Assembly: GCF_031755915.1 (NCBI RefSeq)
Contig: NC_083387.1
Location: forward strand, 21,719,001 to 21,783,000
Length of the DNA stretch: 64,000 nt
Direction of reading: 5' to 3'
Origin: Ziziphus jujuba
Taxonomy: Eukaryota > Streptophyta > Magnoliopsida > Rosales > Rhamnaceae
Positions 22,918 through 36,524 of this stretch are shown piece after piece. A program made the position numbers and the translations under genes. Each line of letters opens with the position of its first letter. Position 1 is the first letter of the stretch. A model generated the notes under the pieces. The model was not told the DNA's origin. It was given only the letters and a program-made list of their open reading frames with translations, and made no database searches.

Positions 22918-25696
22918 TGACAGGACTCACCCCGAGAACCGTACCAGGACCTCTCGAGTGATCCCTCCTAGTGAAGCCCCACTAAACAATCTCTAAAGCA
23001 TATCGAATGAAACCCCATTTAAAATGTATACAAGTGAATACATGCAATGTCAAATAATCCTCAATATCATAACAGCATACAAATCCATAACTATGGTCCA
23101 CAATTACAGTCGCTCATACTAATGGCCATAACTATGCATATATAATATGGTCAATACTGTGTCCAGTATCTAGATCAGAGCATTCTAAGAGTGTTTATAA
23201 AATTTAGAAGTACTAATACAAATAAGTCTAGAAAGATAAAGATAAATAGAGAAAGATAAGTACTACTGTTGTTATGGGAAGTACGAAAGAACAAGCGGTG
23301 CGTAAGGTAGACTACCAACTAACTGTCTGGACCTAGAAGAACGAAATTAAAAACAAATAAAATGTGAGATAAAGATATCTCAATGAGTGGCATAGTACCG
23401 TAGAAAAATAAGACTATTTCTATGAAACTTTCTCTCAAGACCTTTCATTCCAATCTTTTGAAAGGTTATACATTTACCCAAACTTATTCCCCAAATCAAA
23501 ATCATAAAATTGATGCTCAAACAGGATAAAGTCAATGATTATTAGAATATTATAACTAGATTAAGCATGATGTAAATATTAGACATAAAATAATATAATA
23601 TAAACATAATTTCACAAAATAATTATGAAAATGCGGTAAAACCATATATATCAGCAAACCAATAATGCGCAAAGAAACATAAACAATGTACCATAAGGTA
23701 TATCTATAGCACTTCCAAGTGGTTCATGGTGTCCCAAAACACCACCAGACAGCAAAAAAAAATAAAAAATAAAATAAAATAAAATAAAAAGAAACTGGTG
23801 GAATAAACCCAACTCACAACCCTTAGCATCCTAAAGGTGTCATGGCGATAATGAACCTATGGGATGAACCCAACCTCACGACCCTTCACATACTACAGGC
23901 ATAGAGGCAAACTTGTGTGCTGTAATATAATAATGATCTAAAATATTGGTAATGTATGGTACACCAATTAAAAATAAATAATACAATATCTATAAAACAA
24001 TCTTTATAAGATCATACTTTTTTAAACAATATTGTATCACAAAACATAATTTAATATTCACATCCAACCATTTGTTAAAATATCACAAAAATTCCAAATC
24101 ATCATTCATGTCGAAACTATAAATATACAGTGAAATATATATCACCATAAACAATTTTTAAGCACATAAAATTATAAGACACTTAAACATGCTTAAAAAC
24201 ATCTGATTTTCAATCTACTTTCTCAAAATCAATTATTTTCTAAAATTATTAAAACCTCAATTCAAATACCAAAATACTTAAATAATATCCACAAGTCCAT
24301 TAGGAACTTAATAGAACCATTTAAACTCTTGCCATATGTCACATAAAATGATAATATATATATATATATATATATATATGGAAAAGCAGATATTCATATG
24401 TGCATAAAATAAACATTTGAGTCAACTAATATATACGTAAAATATTCAGACCATATATATATATATATATATATTATGCTGACATGCCCAAAAACATTTT
24501 GAAAAATAACCACTCACAATATTAGCGATGCTCACTCCTGTTCCTCCACAAGGTAACCTCCATGCTCAACACGAGTGCCAATAATATAGTAAAATATTTT
24601 TCAAACTCCAAAAACTAAACCAAAAATATTGATGTGTAACTAATGCCTCAAAATAATTTGTATAACTATAAAATGAGATAAATTGGACACCAAACGGTCG
24701 AATTATATAGCGTACTCCTAAGACCCGATACCCAATATTGAGACTTTTCGCTAAAGGCCAATCTTTCGAAATTGGATCTTCCAGTGGGTCTTATTAATAT
24801 CTAATTACACTAATCCAACCTCAATTTTGTCAAATTTGACAAACTTTTGTCCAAACACAATCCAATTTTATCTTATATTTAATTAATTAGGCCTAAAAAT
24901 GGAAACATTATAAAACGATGTTGAAAATTTAAAAACTTTATATCATTAAAAAGCCCAAAAGATAAGAAATACAATGGTGTGCACACCTCAATCCAAAAGT
25001 GTCTCCAATGGCCAAAAAAATAATCAAAAATCTCAGCCAAACTCCTCGTTGGTGTATCTTTTAAAAAGTGAGGAATCTCAAAAATTGTGGGAGGGTGTGC
25101 TGAGTTTGCCTGGAATGGCTGAAAAATTGAAAAACTATGACAACCTAATCTGCCGGCCGCAATTGGGCGCATTGGCTGGTTGTTCGCCGTGAAATTTCAT
25201 GGTTGAGGTCATCCTTAAGTTGTCTTCCTCCTTGTGTGGTGCATGAATAAGGATGGTGGCTGGATTTTGATAAAATGGCAGTGATCCAGTTGGGCATCAA
25301 ATGGGTTCAAGCTAACCAAATCGTAACCCATTGCTTTGGAGAGAGGTTTATGGGGTTTGGAGACAAAATGGATATTTTGGAAATTGTTCTCTGTTCGGCA
25401 TACTTCCCAACATTTATAGAGCATTGTATCACTAATAGACAAAAATATTAGACTAGTTTGAACACTATATAAAACTGATATTTAAAAATTCCTAAAACCA
25501 TAGTTTTTTATTTGTAACTGTGAATTTGGTGTGCTACAATTCTATAAACTCGTATCAATGAGCTCTATAAAATTGTACATCAATTAAAATCACAACCTTA
25601 ACCATAGAAAAAGTCAACATAAAACCCAAATATCGTTCGCTTGGTCAAACCTTATAAAACTTGCACAATAGAGGTATTTTGGTACGAGTTGTTACA
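22918..25696 (-). mobile_element. 5' LTR of Gypsy element A
   Basis: On the plus strand it starts TGACAGGACTCACC and ends GAGTTGTTACA, giving TGTAACAACTC...CTGTCA on the minus strand. The length is 2,779 bp. Its two ends match the two parts of the LTR at 17,367-20,111. It includes (TA)n tracts near 24,355 and 24,455. It abuts sequence of another LTR copy at 25,697, so it seems to have inserted into that copy. The ORFs at 24,879-25,172 and 24,974-25,192 are frames of LTR leader sequence. Confidence 0.82.
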
Positions 25697-25857
25697 GTAC
25701 TGTATGGTATACCTAATACAAAATATATCAAAAAAGTAGCTAATGCACCATATGATATACCACTACTATCAAGTGATGTTTGACATCTTAGATACCATTT
25801 GACAAAGGGGGACAAAGAACAGAAACCTACATGCGGCCTTTTTAGTGTCCTAAAGGC

Positions 25858-27098
25858 AAGATTCAAAATTTCGGTATCGATAAAAATATCAAATATCTAA
25901 ATTATAGAAATTTTCATGAAAATATTGGAAAATATCGAATATCGATAAAAATTTATAAAAGATAATGAAAAGTTATTTAAAAAAAAAATAGAAATCTTTG
26001 TTAAAACTTTAACATTAGCTTATTTAGTTAATCAACTATTAAATTGATTATAAAAATTGTCAAAATATTAAATATATATATATTATATTTTTCTTAATCA
26101 ATTTAATTTATAGTAAATGGTAACGATCATAAATAAAATATTGTTGATAAAAATATCCAAAATATATATATGTTTGATAAAATTATCTATTAATTAAGAT
26201 AAAATAATTATTACAATTACATTATTTTTTTTATAAATATCATCTCAATACTCATAGAATTTTTAGTTAATTAAAATTATTGGTCTCTTTTTTGCTCTTA
26301 TTTTGAGATGTAAAATGTAAAAAGTAATTATTAAAAAATGTATCTCCTTAATAATTTTTCATGTAATTATTAATATGTCAACCATAAATATCTTATGTTA
26401 TATATAGTTATCCTTGATGTTTAGTATAATATATTCTATCATTTTTTTTATTTGTTTAATGCTATTAGTTTAAATGCTATCAATACCAATTCTATATAAT
26501 ATTGTATTTCTATGTTATTATTTTCTATTTTTATATAACTTATTATTAACTTGTGATTATGTGATTCGAATGAATCCATCTTACGCAAAATGTATAGCAA
26601 ATATGTATATATATATATATATTGTCAACAAATAAAACCTATCAATATTATTGAATTTAATTCACTTCATTTCATTTGTATAATTAAATACTTAGAATAC
26701 AATCAAAAGGTTAAAAAAAAAATCACTAAAGTTAATTTGGTAAAATAATTTACCAAACATCAATAATATTTTTGAATTTTTCATTAAAAAAATTTAAAAA
26801 TTTCTTAGACTTTTTCAAAATTTCCATAGCAATTTAAAAAATTTACATGAAAATTTTAGAAATTTCGATAAATATTATGGATTTTTGAACCAAATGCTTA
26901 AAGATTTGATGTGGATGTTTTGACGAAAATTTATATGGAAATTTGGACTAAAGTTTAGAAATTCCTATAAATATTATAAAAATTTTATCCATTTTTATTT
27001 GGAACCTAAATTTCTTTTCGACCCCTTTAAAAAAGAAGGTCTAAGTAATTTCAAGGAAAATTTTGATATTTAAAACCTTGCCTAAAGTTGTCCATGCT
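25858..27098. mobile_element. AT-rich insertion with inverted ends, unclassified DNA element
   Basis: The left end reads GGCAAGATTCAAAATTTC and the right end, reverse complemented, reads GGCAAGGTTTTAAATATC, an imperfect terminal inverted repeat. It interrupts LTR sequence that continues on both sides. The interior is very AT-rich and repeats TATCGATAAAAATAT- and GAAATTTTCAT-like motifs. Similar sequence in the opposite orientation is at about 53,560-53,935. No coding is visible. A non-autonomous DNA transposon is the likeliest explanation, but the family is unknown. Confidence 0.45.
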
Positions 27099-27712
27099 AA
27101 ATTAAATAACCTACCACCCTACAGCTAAGGAGATGTGACTAGTGCCATCACTGTAAAACATCTGTCTATCTTCACTCACCTTAGCTCTCATAGGATAGCA
27201 AAATATAATCTCATTCTTTGGCTATAGGAAGGGTGATTAATGCCACCATTTCAAAATACTCGCAATCCTGCACACAACAGTTTATAAAGGATGACTAAAT
27301 ATAACCTACGCTTAAATCAATAAGATAAATATATCAGGAACACTTGTACTATATAATGCATCTAAAAACCACACTATCCTTTTTTTTTTAACCATAAATA
27401 AAAATATAAATGAATTAATCAGTAAATAAATAAATAAAACTCAATTAAAATAAATATAATTAAACATAAACTAATAACCTTGCAAAAATCATGGTTATAT
27501 ATATATATGTATATAATCTAACCTATAAACATACCACGTAAAAATCAATTTAATAATAAATAATTTTGTAACCCCTAACAATAGTTAAAAAAAAAAGAAA
27601 AAGAAAAAAAATATAGCCACTCTTAATGTAAAATCAAACCTACAGTTAGTCATAATTTAGTCATAATTTATAAACTATTTTCATCATGTATAAATGCATA
27701 ACCTTTTAATGA

Positions 27713-27752
<40 letters not shown>

Positions 27753-27760
27753 ACGGAAAT

Positions 27761-27908
27761 TCTATGGTGAGGACGGTCCGCATGAAGACCACAGTATTAG
27801 TGACGGTTTTTCATAGTATTAACGACGGTTTCTTAAAAAATCATCACCAATACTATGAAAAACCGTCACTAATACTGTGGTCCGCATGAGGATCATTCGC
27901 ACCATAGA
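27761..27908. mobile_element. Palindromic MITE-like element in a TA microsatellite
   Basis: The 148-bp segment has inverted ends TCTATGGTG. It contains an exact 32-bp inverted repeat (27,789-27,820 against 27,849-27,880), including AGTGACGGTTTTTCATAG. It is bordered on both sides by (TA)n-rich DNA (27,718-27,752 and 27,914-27,935). It has no coding capacity. The ORFs drawn through it are artefacts of the palindrome. Confidence 0.75.
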
Positions 27909-29534
27909 CGGACTGTATATGTATATATATAGATACATATCTAAGCACATGCACAAATATATACATACACATATATATATACATACATACATATATAAAA
28001 GTATGATATTATGCACACAGAAATTCCAAAATTTCATAATAGAAAATAAATATTTAACGGAGCCCAAAAGTATTTTAGAAGAATAAATCATTCTCATCTA
28101 TATATATAGAAGAATAATTACTCAAAGTTTAAATCATTTCAAAATAAAAGAATGTTATAAACAATACTCCTTAATTCCATTACCAACCCAAAGCCAACAC
28201 ATTAAGTCCAACATAATTATCCTCGTAAACAATTTAGAAACCAAAAAACAAAATAATATATAATCAAACTAAATTTAAAATACAACAATTTCTCCTATTA
28301 TCAATTATAATAACTTGGAGCCAAAATTGAACTTAACATCATAACGTAGTTCCTACATGCCAAAATAACTTGGTCAAGTAAATATAATTATTCATACCTA
28401 CTTATATATATATATATATATATATCCACATATGTTCATATGTATACACACAAATTCCAAATCCACATAATAAAATTTGAAGCATAAAATTAATATAGTA
28501 GTAAACCTAAAATAGAAAAATATAGATTATTTGATTTACCATATTGGAGAGGTAATCTTTCTTGTCTCACAACAGATCACCTCCTAGCTTAATATTGAGT
28601 GTCTAAAAATATTACAAAATATATGATTTGGGTTGCAAAAAAATAAATAAATAAAAACACAACTAAGATTCTAAGTTCTCAATTTTATTCTGTGACTCAA
28701 AAATTACTAAAATTGAACACCAATTGGACAAATTATATAGTGACCCCGTTTGGCCTAAAGGCTAAAATTGGATTTTTCAATATCTTGAGAATTAATTGAA
28801 ATTAATCATTCCATAAGCTCCTAATAATCACTAAGAACCTAATTGTAACCACAGTTGCCTAAATATTTGTCCAATTTCTATCCAATTTCAGCATAATCAT
28901 AAACTCAAGCTCATCAGTGGCAACTTCATAAATATTCGTCCATAATTCACAAACTAGGTATCAATGGAAAGCTCAAATGATAAGGATCATTATGCTAACC
29001 ATTGTTGAACTCGACGTGGTGATGGTTAGAATTTTACCTAGAAATTGCTGCCAAAAAAGGATTTCTTCGTATCTCATGAACGAGAAAGATTGAGCCAATC
29101 AAAACTTGGAAACATGTTTAGAAGGTCGAAATTAGTAAGAAAGGATTTGCCATCATAGTTGAAACTCGCTGGAAAGTGGAGATCGGAGCTCACACATGTT
29201 CATTGGATTTTCACTTATTTAGCCAAGATTTGGCCATTTCATGGCAAGATAAATGGCAAGGTGGTAGTTCGTGTCATGGTCTTCAAGTGGATGGTGGTGC
29301 CATGACATGAGCTGACAAGAAACACGTGACTTTGGTTTGAAAATGGTGTTGCTGGCAACCAAAAAAAGGAAAAGAGGAAAGTCTCATCGAGGAAGAAGAA
29401 GGGAGTAAGTGAGATTCTTTCTCTCTTCTCTTTTTTCAAAAGAAACCAGTAAAATAATAATATAATTTATTATAATACAATAATAATAGAAAAGGATATA
29501 TATTTACATATATATATATATATATATATATACG

Positions 29535-30452
29535 ATTTAGCTATAGAGAGAACTAGGTTTTCTCCATAAGGTGAGAACCTAACACTAAATATTATTTTGG
29601 AAATGTCAGTTTTGTACGGGAATAGATAGGTAAACTCTATAGGCATGTTTCATGAAAGAATGTCTACTCCAGTGTGAAACTAGCCCTCTTGAACTCCTGC
29701 AATAATATTTAGCATTAGGTTCTCAACTTATAGGGAAAACTTGGTCCTCTCTATAATAAAACAATATATGTATATCAATTTTGCTACAATGAGAACTAGA
29801 TTCTCTTCATAAGTTGAGAATCTAACGCTAAACATTATTGCAGATGGGTCAAGCAAGTAGGTCCACTTTGTAGGCATGTTTTATGAAAGAATGTTCGCTT
29901 CGGTGCAAAATTGGCCGTCCCAAAAATAAAGTTTAGTGTTAGGTTCTCACCTTATGGAGAGAACCTAATCCCATCTATAGTAAAACCATATGCATATTGG
30001 TTTTGCTATAGAGAAAATCAGGTTCTACCCATAAGCTGAGAATCTACCGCTAACCAATATTTTGGAAGGGCCACTTTCACACCAAAGCAGACAAGTCCAC
30101 TCTGTAAGTATGTTTCATGAAAGAGTGTTCGCTTTGGCATGAAATTGGACCTGCCAAAATAATGTTTAGCCTTAGATTCTTACCTTATGGAGAGAACTTA
30201 GTTCTTTCTATAGCAAAATAGTATATATATCAGTTTTGCTATAGAGAGAACCAGGTTCTGTCTATAATGTGAGAACCCAACATTAAACATTATTCTGGAA
30301 GGGTCAGTTTTGCATCAACGTAGACAGGTCCACTTTATAGGCATTTTCCTGAAAGAATGTTCACTCTTGCACGAAATTAGCTCTCCGAAAATAATGTTTA
30401 ATATTAGATTTTCACCTTATGGAGAGAACCCAATCCTCTTTATAGCAAAATC
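29535..30452. mobile_element. Tandem array of four palindromic MITE-like units
   Basis: Four units of about 215-230 bp start near 29,535, 29,778, 29,999 and 30,232. Each begins with a version of TTTTGCTATAGAGAGAACC and ends with a version of the reverse complement, AGAGAACC...CTATAGCAAAA. Subterminal segments GAGAACCTAACACTAAACAT and its complement occur inside both ends. A CATGTTTCATGAAAGAATGT block lies in the middle of each unit. Short AT/TA-rich spacers (for example TATATATATCAG) separate the units. The units differ from each other by many substitutions, so the array is old. Confidence 0.85.
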
Positions 30453-30982
30453 ATATATATATATATCTATTTCATCAGAGCAAATATATATAGATACATA
30501 TACATTTGTATAAATTGTATAAATATACTTTAATAATAAAATACACTAACAGAAAATATGTCGACCCATTTGATAAATGACTAAAAAGCCCTTTGAATGG
30601 TTTTGACCATAAATTTTCACTCTTAACTCTAAATCAAGTGTACCATAAATCTATGAACTTGCATTGATGAGCTCTACGCAATAGAATACTAGTAAATATT
30701 AAACCTGGACTCAGAAAAATATCAACCTTGGGCCTTATGTTGTTAATCCGGATCAAACCTTATTCTAACAATAATTTTTTTATCCTAGCTTAGAATCAAA
30801 TGTGTTGTTAGTATGTGGACTCATGGTGATGTGTTCTTTGCAGTGGTGCCCTGGTCAAAATGAAACCACAACTATTCCAAAAATGTCGATTGTGGGACTT
30901 GCTCTGTCAACCCTAGTCAAATCTAGTCAGACTTGGTCAAAAATTCAAATTTAAACCATTATTTATGGTAGGGGATATTACA

Positions 30983-33556
30983 CTTAAGGGTCCTTCTCGG
31001 ACACCTGATGTGGAGGGACACCCTACTGAATTTCCTATTGAAAATTTGATAAAACTTACTCGAATTTGGATATAATCCAATGGTATGGATAAAATGAAAT
31101 AACATAATTAATAGAATTGTCACAAAATCGAAAAACAATACAGGAGTCACATATACTAGGTTAATCAACTAGAGCAATCTAAAAAATAAAAACAAATAAA
31201 TGCAAAATATCAAAAGTGCTCAACATAATGTATGCATAAAAATTCAACAAAAGAAAGAATATTCACTATCATTAAAGTTAATGAAAAAGACAATTACATT
31301 AACAGCAGAACAACAAACAAACAATGAAGATGTCTGGATATGATAGCATAATTTTTCAGTTGAAGTCTAAGGAAACAATTCAAAAACAAACTATGAAACA
31401 AGCTTAATAAATGGAATAAAATAATAATATGAAAATGATCATTTATTTTTAATACAAATCTCTCAAAGCCTTACTTTCACTCTTTTGAAAGTTTCCTTAT
31501 TTTGGAAAATGTCTTTCACAAAACCCATGAATTATCTCAATATAGCAATCTCATATTTCATATGAACATATTTATAAATATGATACCAGTTATAACCTCC
31601 TATCGTACAACCCTTGGTATTTCCGAAGCGTCGCAAAGGTAGGACCTCTCAGTCAACCTTTACTTCACGTGATAATAGTAGGGGGTTTGAGTCATATATA
31701 TAACTATAACTATATCTATAATTGAATTCATGTTTGTATTTGTAACCTTACTGTATCACCAATCCCTATCCCACATATATCCTATAACAAAATATCATTT
31801 ATTTCTTTATATCAATATCCAAAAATTCAATGTAACTATTTGACATATCATATATAAATCATATATAAATAAGCCAAATAAAATAATAAATCATAATTAT
31901 TCCTTTGATGCCAAAAATATTACCACGAAAAGTTATATAGCAGTAATCAGTCCAAGAATCAAAAATTTTCAATTACCAAGATCCACAATTTCACTATAAG
32001 CATATTAAAATTTGGAAACAATTAAAAACTTGTCAAAAATCACATGACATAATAACTTTTACATATATTCGCATATATAAATATATATAATTATATTGCC
32101 AAAATTTATATAAAACTTCATAAAAATTCAAAAACCATGGACTGTTAATTTAACATGTTCTAAAAGTATTTAAGACAATAGATCCATTCACTGAGATACA
32201 GCTCACTCCTGATCTACTATTGATTCACCTTCACTCTCATTTTGGTGCCTAAATTACAACAATAGCACTTCTTATGCATTCAAAAATTAACCTAGAGATA
32301 TTGGTGCATATCAAATATCTTAAAATAAATGTTCCAACATTTCAATTATCAAAATTAGTCACCAAAGGGTACAATTGTACTGTGCCTTTAATACCATACT
32401 TAAAATTGGAATTTTTCACCTTGAGACCAACTTTATGAAATTTAACCTTCTATTGGATTTTATTAACATCTAATTACACAAAAATCAACTCCAATTTGGT
32501 CCTAAGTTGTCCAAACACTATCCAATTTTACCCTATATTTAACTAATTAATCCAAAAATGGAAACATATTCAAACGGTGTCCAAAATTCAAAAACTTCAT
32601 ATCAATAAAAAGCTTAAGAGGTGGATAACACGATGGTGAACTCACCTTGGTCAATTGTCATTGGTGATGACCAAAAATGAATGGAAAGTTTCAACTAAAC
32701 TTCAAATCATCATATCTCCCAAAAGGCTTGGAATTTGATAAAATAGAGGCCATATGTAGACTCAAGAGGTCTAAATTTAGTGGACTAAGAAGTCACATGA
32801 CCTAAAAGTGGTCGGAATCTAAGGATCAAAGCAATGCTACCATCGATTTTCTAATCACGATCCTGGTGTGTGGGCCACAATTTCAATACCTAATTTTGGT
32901 CGTTGGTCATTCATGAGGAGGGTAACAACATAGTGGAGGCAGTGAGAATTAATTGGCCAAAAATGAGGTCAATTTGGTTGGAATTTGAGAGAGAGAAAGG
33001 ATGGTACATCGTTAACTTTAAGTTGCCGATCCCGGCTCATGAAACTTTGGTGACTAGGACCCAAAAACAAAAAACAAAAAACAACAACAACGGGATTTCT
33101 AGTGATGTGGTGCATGGTGCTTTATTTGGTCGGAAAGTAGGTCAATTCTAGTGAAATCTAATGAGAAGTAAGGTTCGAAGGGTCGAGGGTCTGTTTGTTC
33201 TCTTTCATTTTTTAAGGTTCTTTTTTTTTTTTTTTTCTTTTGTTGGGCATTATCCCCAAGGTATATATTGGTCTCTAGTCCCTAACAAATAAAAGTTCGA
33301 TATTGGTGTGGACAAAGATATAATATTAATAATCAAAACTTCTCAAAATTATAACTTTCTAAACGTAGCTCGAAATTAGACTTGTCACCAGTCTATAAAC
33401 TCGCATCGATGTGCTCTACACATAAAAGTGAAAGCCAAAATTTATTCCCAAGGAAATGTCAAACTTGATCCCATTTACAAGTCTAATTTGGTCAACCTTC
33501 GCCAAACCACCAAAAATTTCAACTTTAAGGTGTTTTCTCAAGATGGGGTGTTATAA
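30983..33556 (-). mobile_element. Gypsy LTR copy L4 (minus strand), adjoining L3
   Basis: The minus strand starts TTATAACACCCCATC at 33,556, a mutated form of TGTAACACCCC. The part 32,380-32,660 matches the LTR at 24,690-24,990, for example CCAATTTTACCCTATATTTA. It ends close to 30,983 with GGACCCTTAAG, directly followed by the start of L3. No internal domain lies between the two LTRs. The plus-strand ORF at 32,903-33,151 is a frame of LTR leader sequence with no recognised domain. Confidence 0.6.
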
Positions 33557-34448
33557 TATATATATATATACAACCAGTCTCTCATCAAGATGTCCTGGAG
33601 AATTTTCCATCAGTATCTCATTTATCTACCTTTGGATCTCTTCAAAAGCTAGGATTTAAATATATATTTGGAGTTTTACATAAATCTAGTGAAATATTAA
33701 ACCCTAAGAAGGCAAATTGAACCATGTCAAGCCTCATATAAACCCCATATGGATCTTTAAATCTTAACTTTTAAATGGAACAAAGTTTTAATGGTGAGGT
33801 CACCCAACCCCATTTTTAGAGTTAAAAAAAAAAAAAAAAGATTGGCGATAATTGCATAGTGCAATAAAGTTGATAGCTGTCTTACTATTAAAATGGATGC
33901 ATACTGTCTCATTTACTTCAGCTATATATACAAAAACACTTCTATAATGATGTGTTTAACTTTTTAAATTAAGGGTAAGTAATTATTATTATATATTTTA
34001 GTATTCATCTCCATACGATGCACAGTATATCTAAAAGTCATATATGATTTTAAAAATAATCTATAATAATTAATTATATTTAACAGTTCATTTAAAAATT
34101 TTATTGTTATTAAGTATATTTGAATCTTTTTTTTTTTTCAATCTATATATAAAAGGTTATTAAAAATTATAAATTTGACATCTACATTCAATACCATACA
34201 ATCATAATATTCAAATTTAAAAATATTTACCGATATAGTGTTTTCCATACATGGAAATTAAATTCAAATTCATTTATATAATTTAATTCAAATTCAAATG
34301 TATTTAAATAATATTTTTTATCTATAGAATTTAAATTGAAATGCAAACATATTTTGATTCCTTGCAAATAATTCATTTCCATATATTGAATACTTATAAT
34401 GTAATTTAATTAATTATTATTATTATTATTATTATTTAAGATTATTAT

Positions 34449-34490
34449 ATATTAATATTATCATAATGTTAAGCATTTGTTTCCATTTTT

Positions 34491-34558
<68 letters not shown>

Positions 34559-35705
34559 AGTACATCTTAACCATCAATTGGAAAATATTAAAAAATGCAT
34601 TATTCAACATAAATTTATTGGTAAAAAAATCAATCACATTATTAGTTACTGTATTTTAATATTATTATTTTAAAATGAAATTCCATTTATTATATATCTA
34701 TATATGAACATGTATTAGCTTATGAAATTATTATGTGAATTTATTATATACATGTTTTTTACCTTATCTTTTAAAATTTTAAAAAAAATAAGGAGATTAA
34801 TTTTATTATTAATTTAATTATGGTTATATATATTTTAAGGATATCAAATAAAAATATTAATTTTATAATTAAAATATATATATTGGAATATTGAAATTCC
34901 ATTTATGATATATACATATATGAATATGAATTAGTATATAGAACTTTTATGTGAAATATATTTAATAAAAAGAACTTTTTTGTTATATAATAAAATAAGG
35001 AGATCAATTTCATTATCAATTACTGTATATAAAATCTTATTATTTTGCAATAAAATAAATATAAAAACTAATAAAAATATTTAATATTCAGATTATAAAT
35101 TTTTTAAAAATTTTCTTTTAAGTATATAAAATTTATATACTCAAATTGAAATACATATAATATTTGTATTTTTGTATTTTTATTATTTACTGAGTATATG
35201 GTATGAATATGTATATATACATACAATATTATTTTCTATATATCTATTATCATAAGCTTAAGATTATCTTTTGAAAACAAATTTAAATATATATATACAT
35301 AAGTAATTTTAAGCATTTGTCTTCTTTGTTGACATAAATATATATATAAGCACATTTTAAATATTTTTTGAAAAATATTTTAAAAATGCATTATTTACCT
35401 TAAATTTCTTAATAAGGTGATCAATATCAATATTAATTACTATATTTTAATCTGACTATTTATAATGTAATTCAATTTATTAATATACATATATGAATAT
35501 CTATTGATATATGGAAATTTTAGATAAGATATATTAGTAATAAGAAAATAATTTATTATATATATGTTTTTTACCTTATCCTTTAAGATTTATAAAAATA
35601 AATAAATAAGGAGACCAATCTCGTTATTAATTTATTTTTGTTTATATAAATTTTAAAGTTATCAAATAAAGATATCAATCTTATTATTGAAATTTTATTT
35701 ATTAC

Positions 35706-35737
<32 letters not shown>

Positions 35738-35865
35738 TACAATAATGAAGAGAATGTTTTGATGAATTACAATAACAAAATAAAATATAAATGATGGCTG
35801 ACCATATATATGCATATATTATCATAATTTTAATATTATCTTTTAAATACAACTTTAGAAAAAAA

Positions 35866-35906
<41 letters not shown>

Positions 35907-36230
35907 GTATATATATATATATATATATATAAGTAATTTTAAACATTTGTTTCCTTTGTTAATATATATATATATATATATATCTGTGTATATAAGTACA
36001 TCTTAAACATTTTTTAAAAAATATTGAAAAATACATTATTCACTATAAATTTATTAGTAAGAAGATTAATCTTATTATTAGTTATCACATTTTAATCTTA
36101 TTATTTTATAACGAAATTCCATTTCTTACATATCCATATATGAATATGTATTAGCTTGTGAAATTATTATGTAAAATATTTTAATAATAAGAAAATATTT
36201 TATTACATACATGTTTAATAAACGTAACTA
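34449..36230 (+). repeat. Diverged ~300-bp blocks repeated three to four times
   Basis: Blocks starting near 34,470, 35,310 and 35,940 share the order: AAGCATTTGTTTCC, a (TA)n tract, AAGTACATCTTAA, GAAAAATGCATTATT, a TTAATCTTATTAT-like patch, TGAAATTCCATTTATTA and ATATATGAATATGTATTAGC. A partial block lies at about 34,890-35,040. Spacing between blocks is unequal (~840 and ~630 bp). No coding is implied. Confidence 0.7.
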
Positions 36231-36524
36231 TTAGAAGTACCTTTTTTAATGAAAAAAAAAACCAATAAAAGTAACTATTATATATTTTGGAGAAATCTAT
36301 GCATCAATAAATTTATGTGGCAAACAAAATTTACAAATCAAATAATCATGGAAAGAGTTGATTTCGTTGATAAATTGATATTTATCTTCAAGTAAAATAA
36401 TTAAAATTTAAATAGTTTTAGGGTTAATTAAATATCTCAACATTTTTCTTATTAGTAATTAATTTTTTTATTTTATTTTTGTATTTTTTAAATAGACATT
36501 ATTAAAATATATATTAGGCTACAA

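Larger units (their letters stand above)
25697..30982 (-). mobile_element. Giant Gypsy LTR copy L3 (minus strand), interrupted
   Basis: The part 25,697-25,857 matches LTR sequence at 23,690-23,840, and 27,099-30,982 carries the remaining LTR. The minus strand at 27,115-27,260 has GCTAAGGTGAGTGAAGATAG and GGTAGGTTATTT blocks that match 48,415-48,500 in the plus-strand LTR. The minus-strand start is TGTAATATCCCC at 30,982. An AT-rich element (25,858-27,098), a palindromic MITE and a four-copy MITE array lie inside it. The ORFs at 27,819-28,097, 29,239-29,439 and 30,310-30,513 are chance frames. Confidence 0.6.

Noticed and set aside
24879..25192. Overlapping ORFs on both strands (97 and 72 codons)
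   Set aside because: They lie in the leader part of the Gypsy 5' LTR; related LTR copies do not conserve the frames.
34477..36006. ORFs rich in Tyr and Ile (34,477-34,659, 35,583-35,852, 35,791-36,006)
   Set aside because: They are translations of (TA)n microsatellites on both strands.
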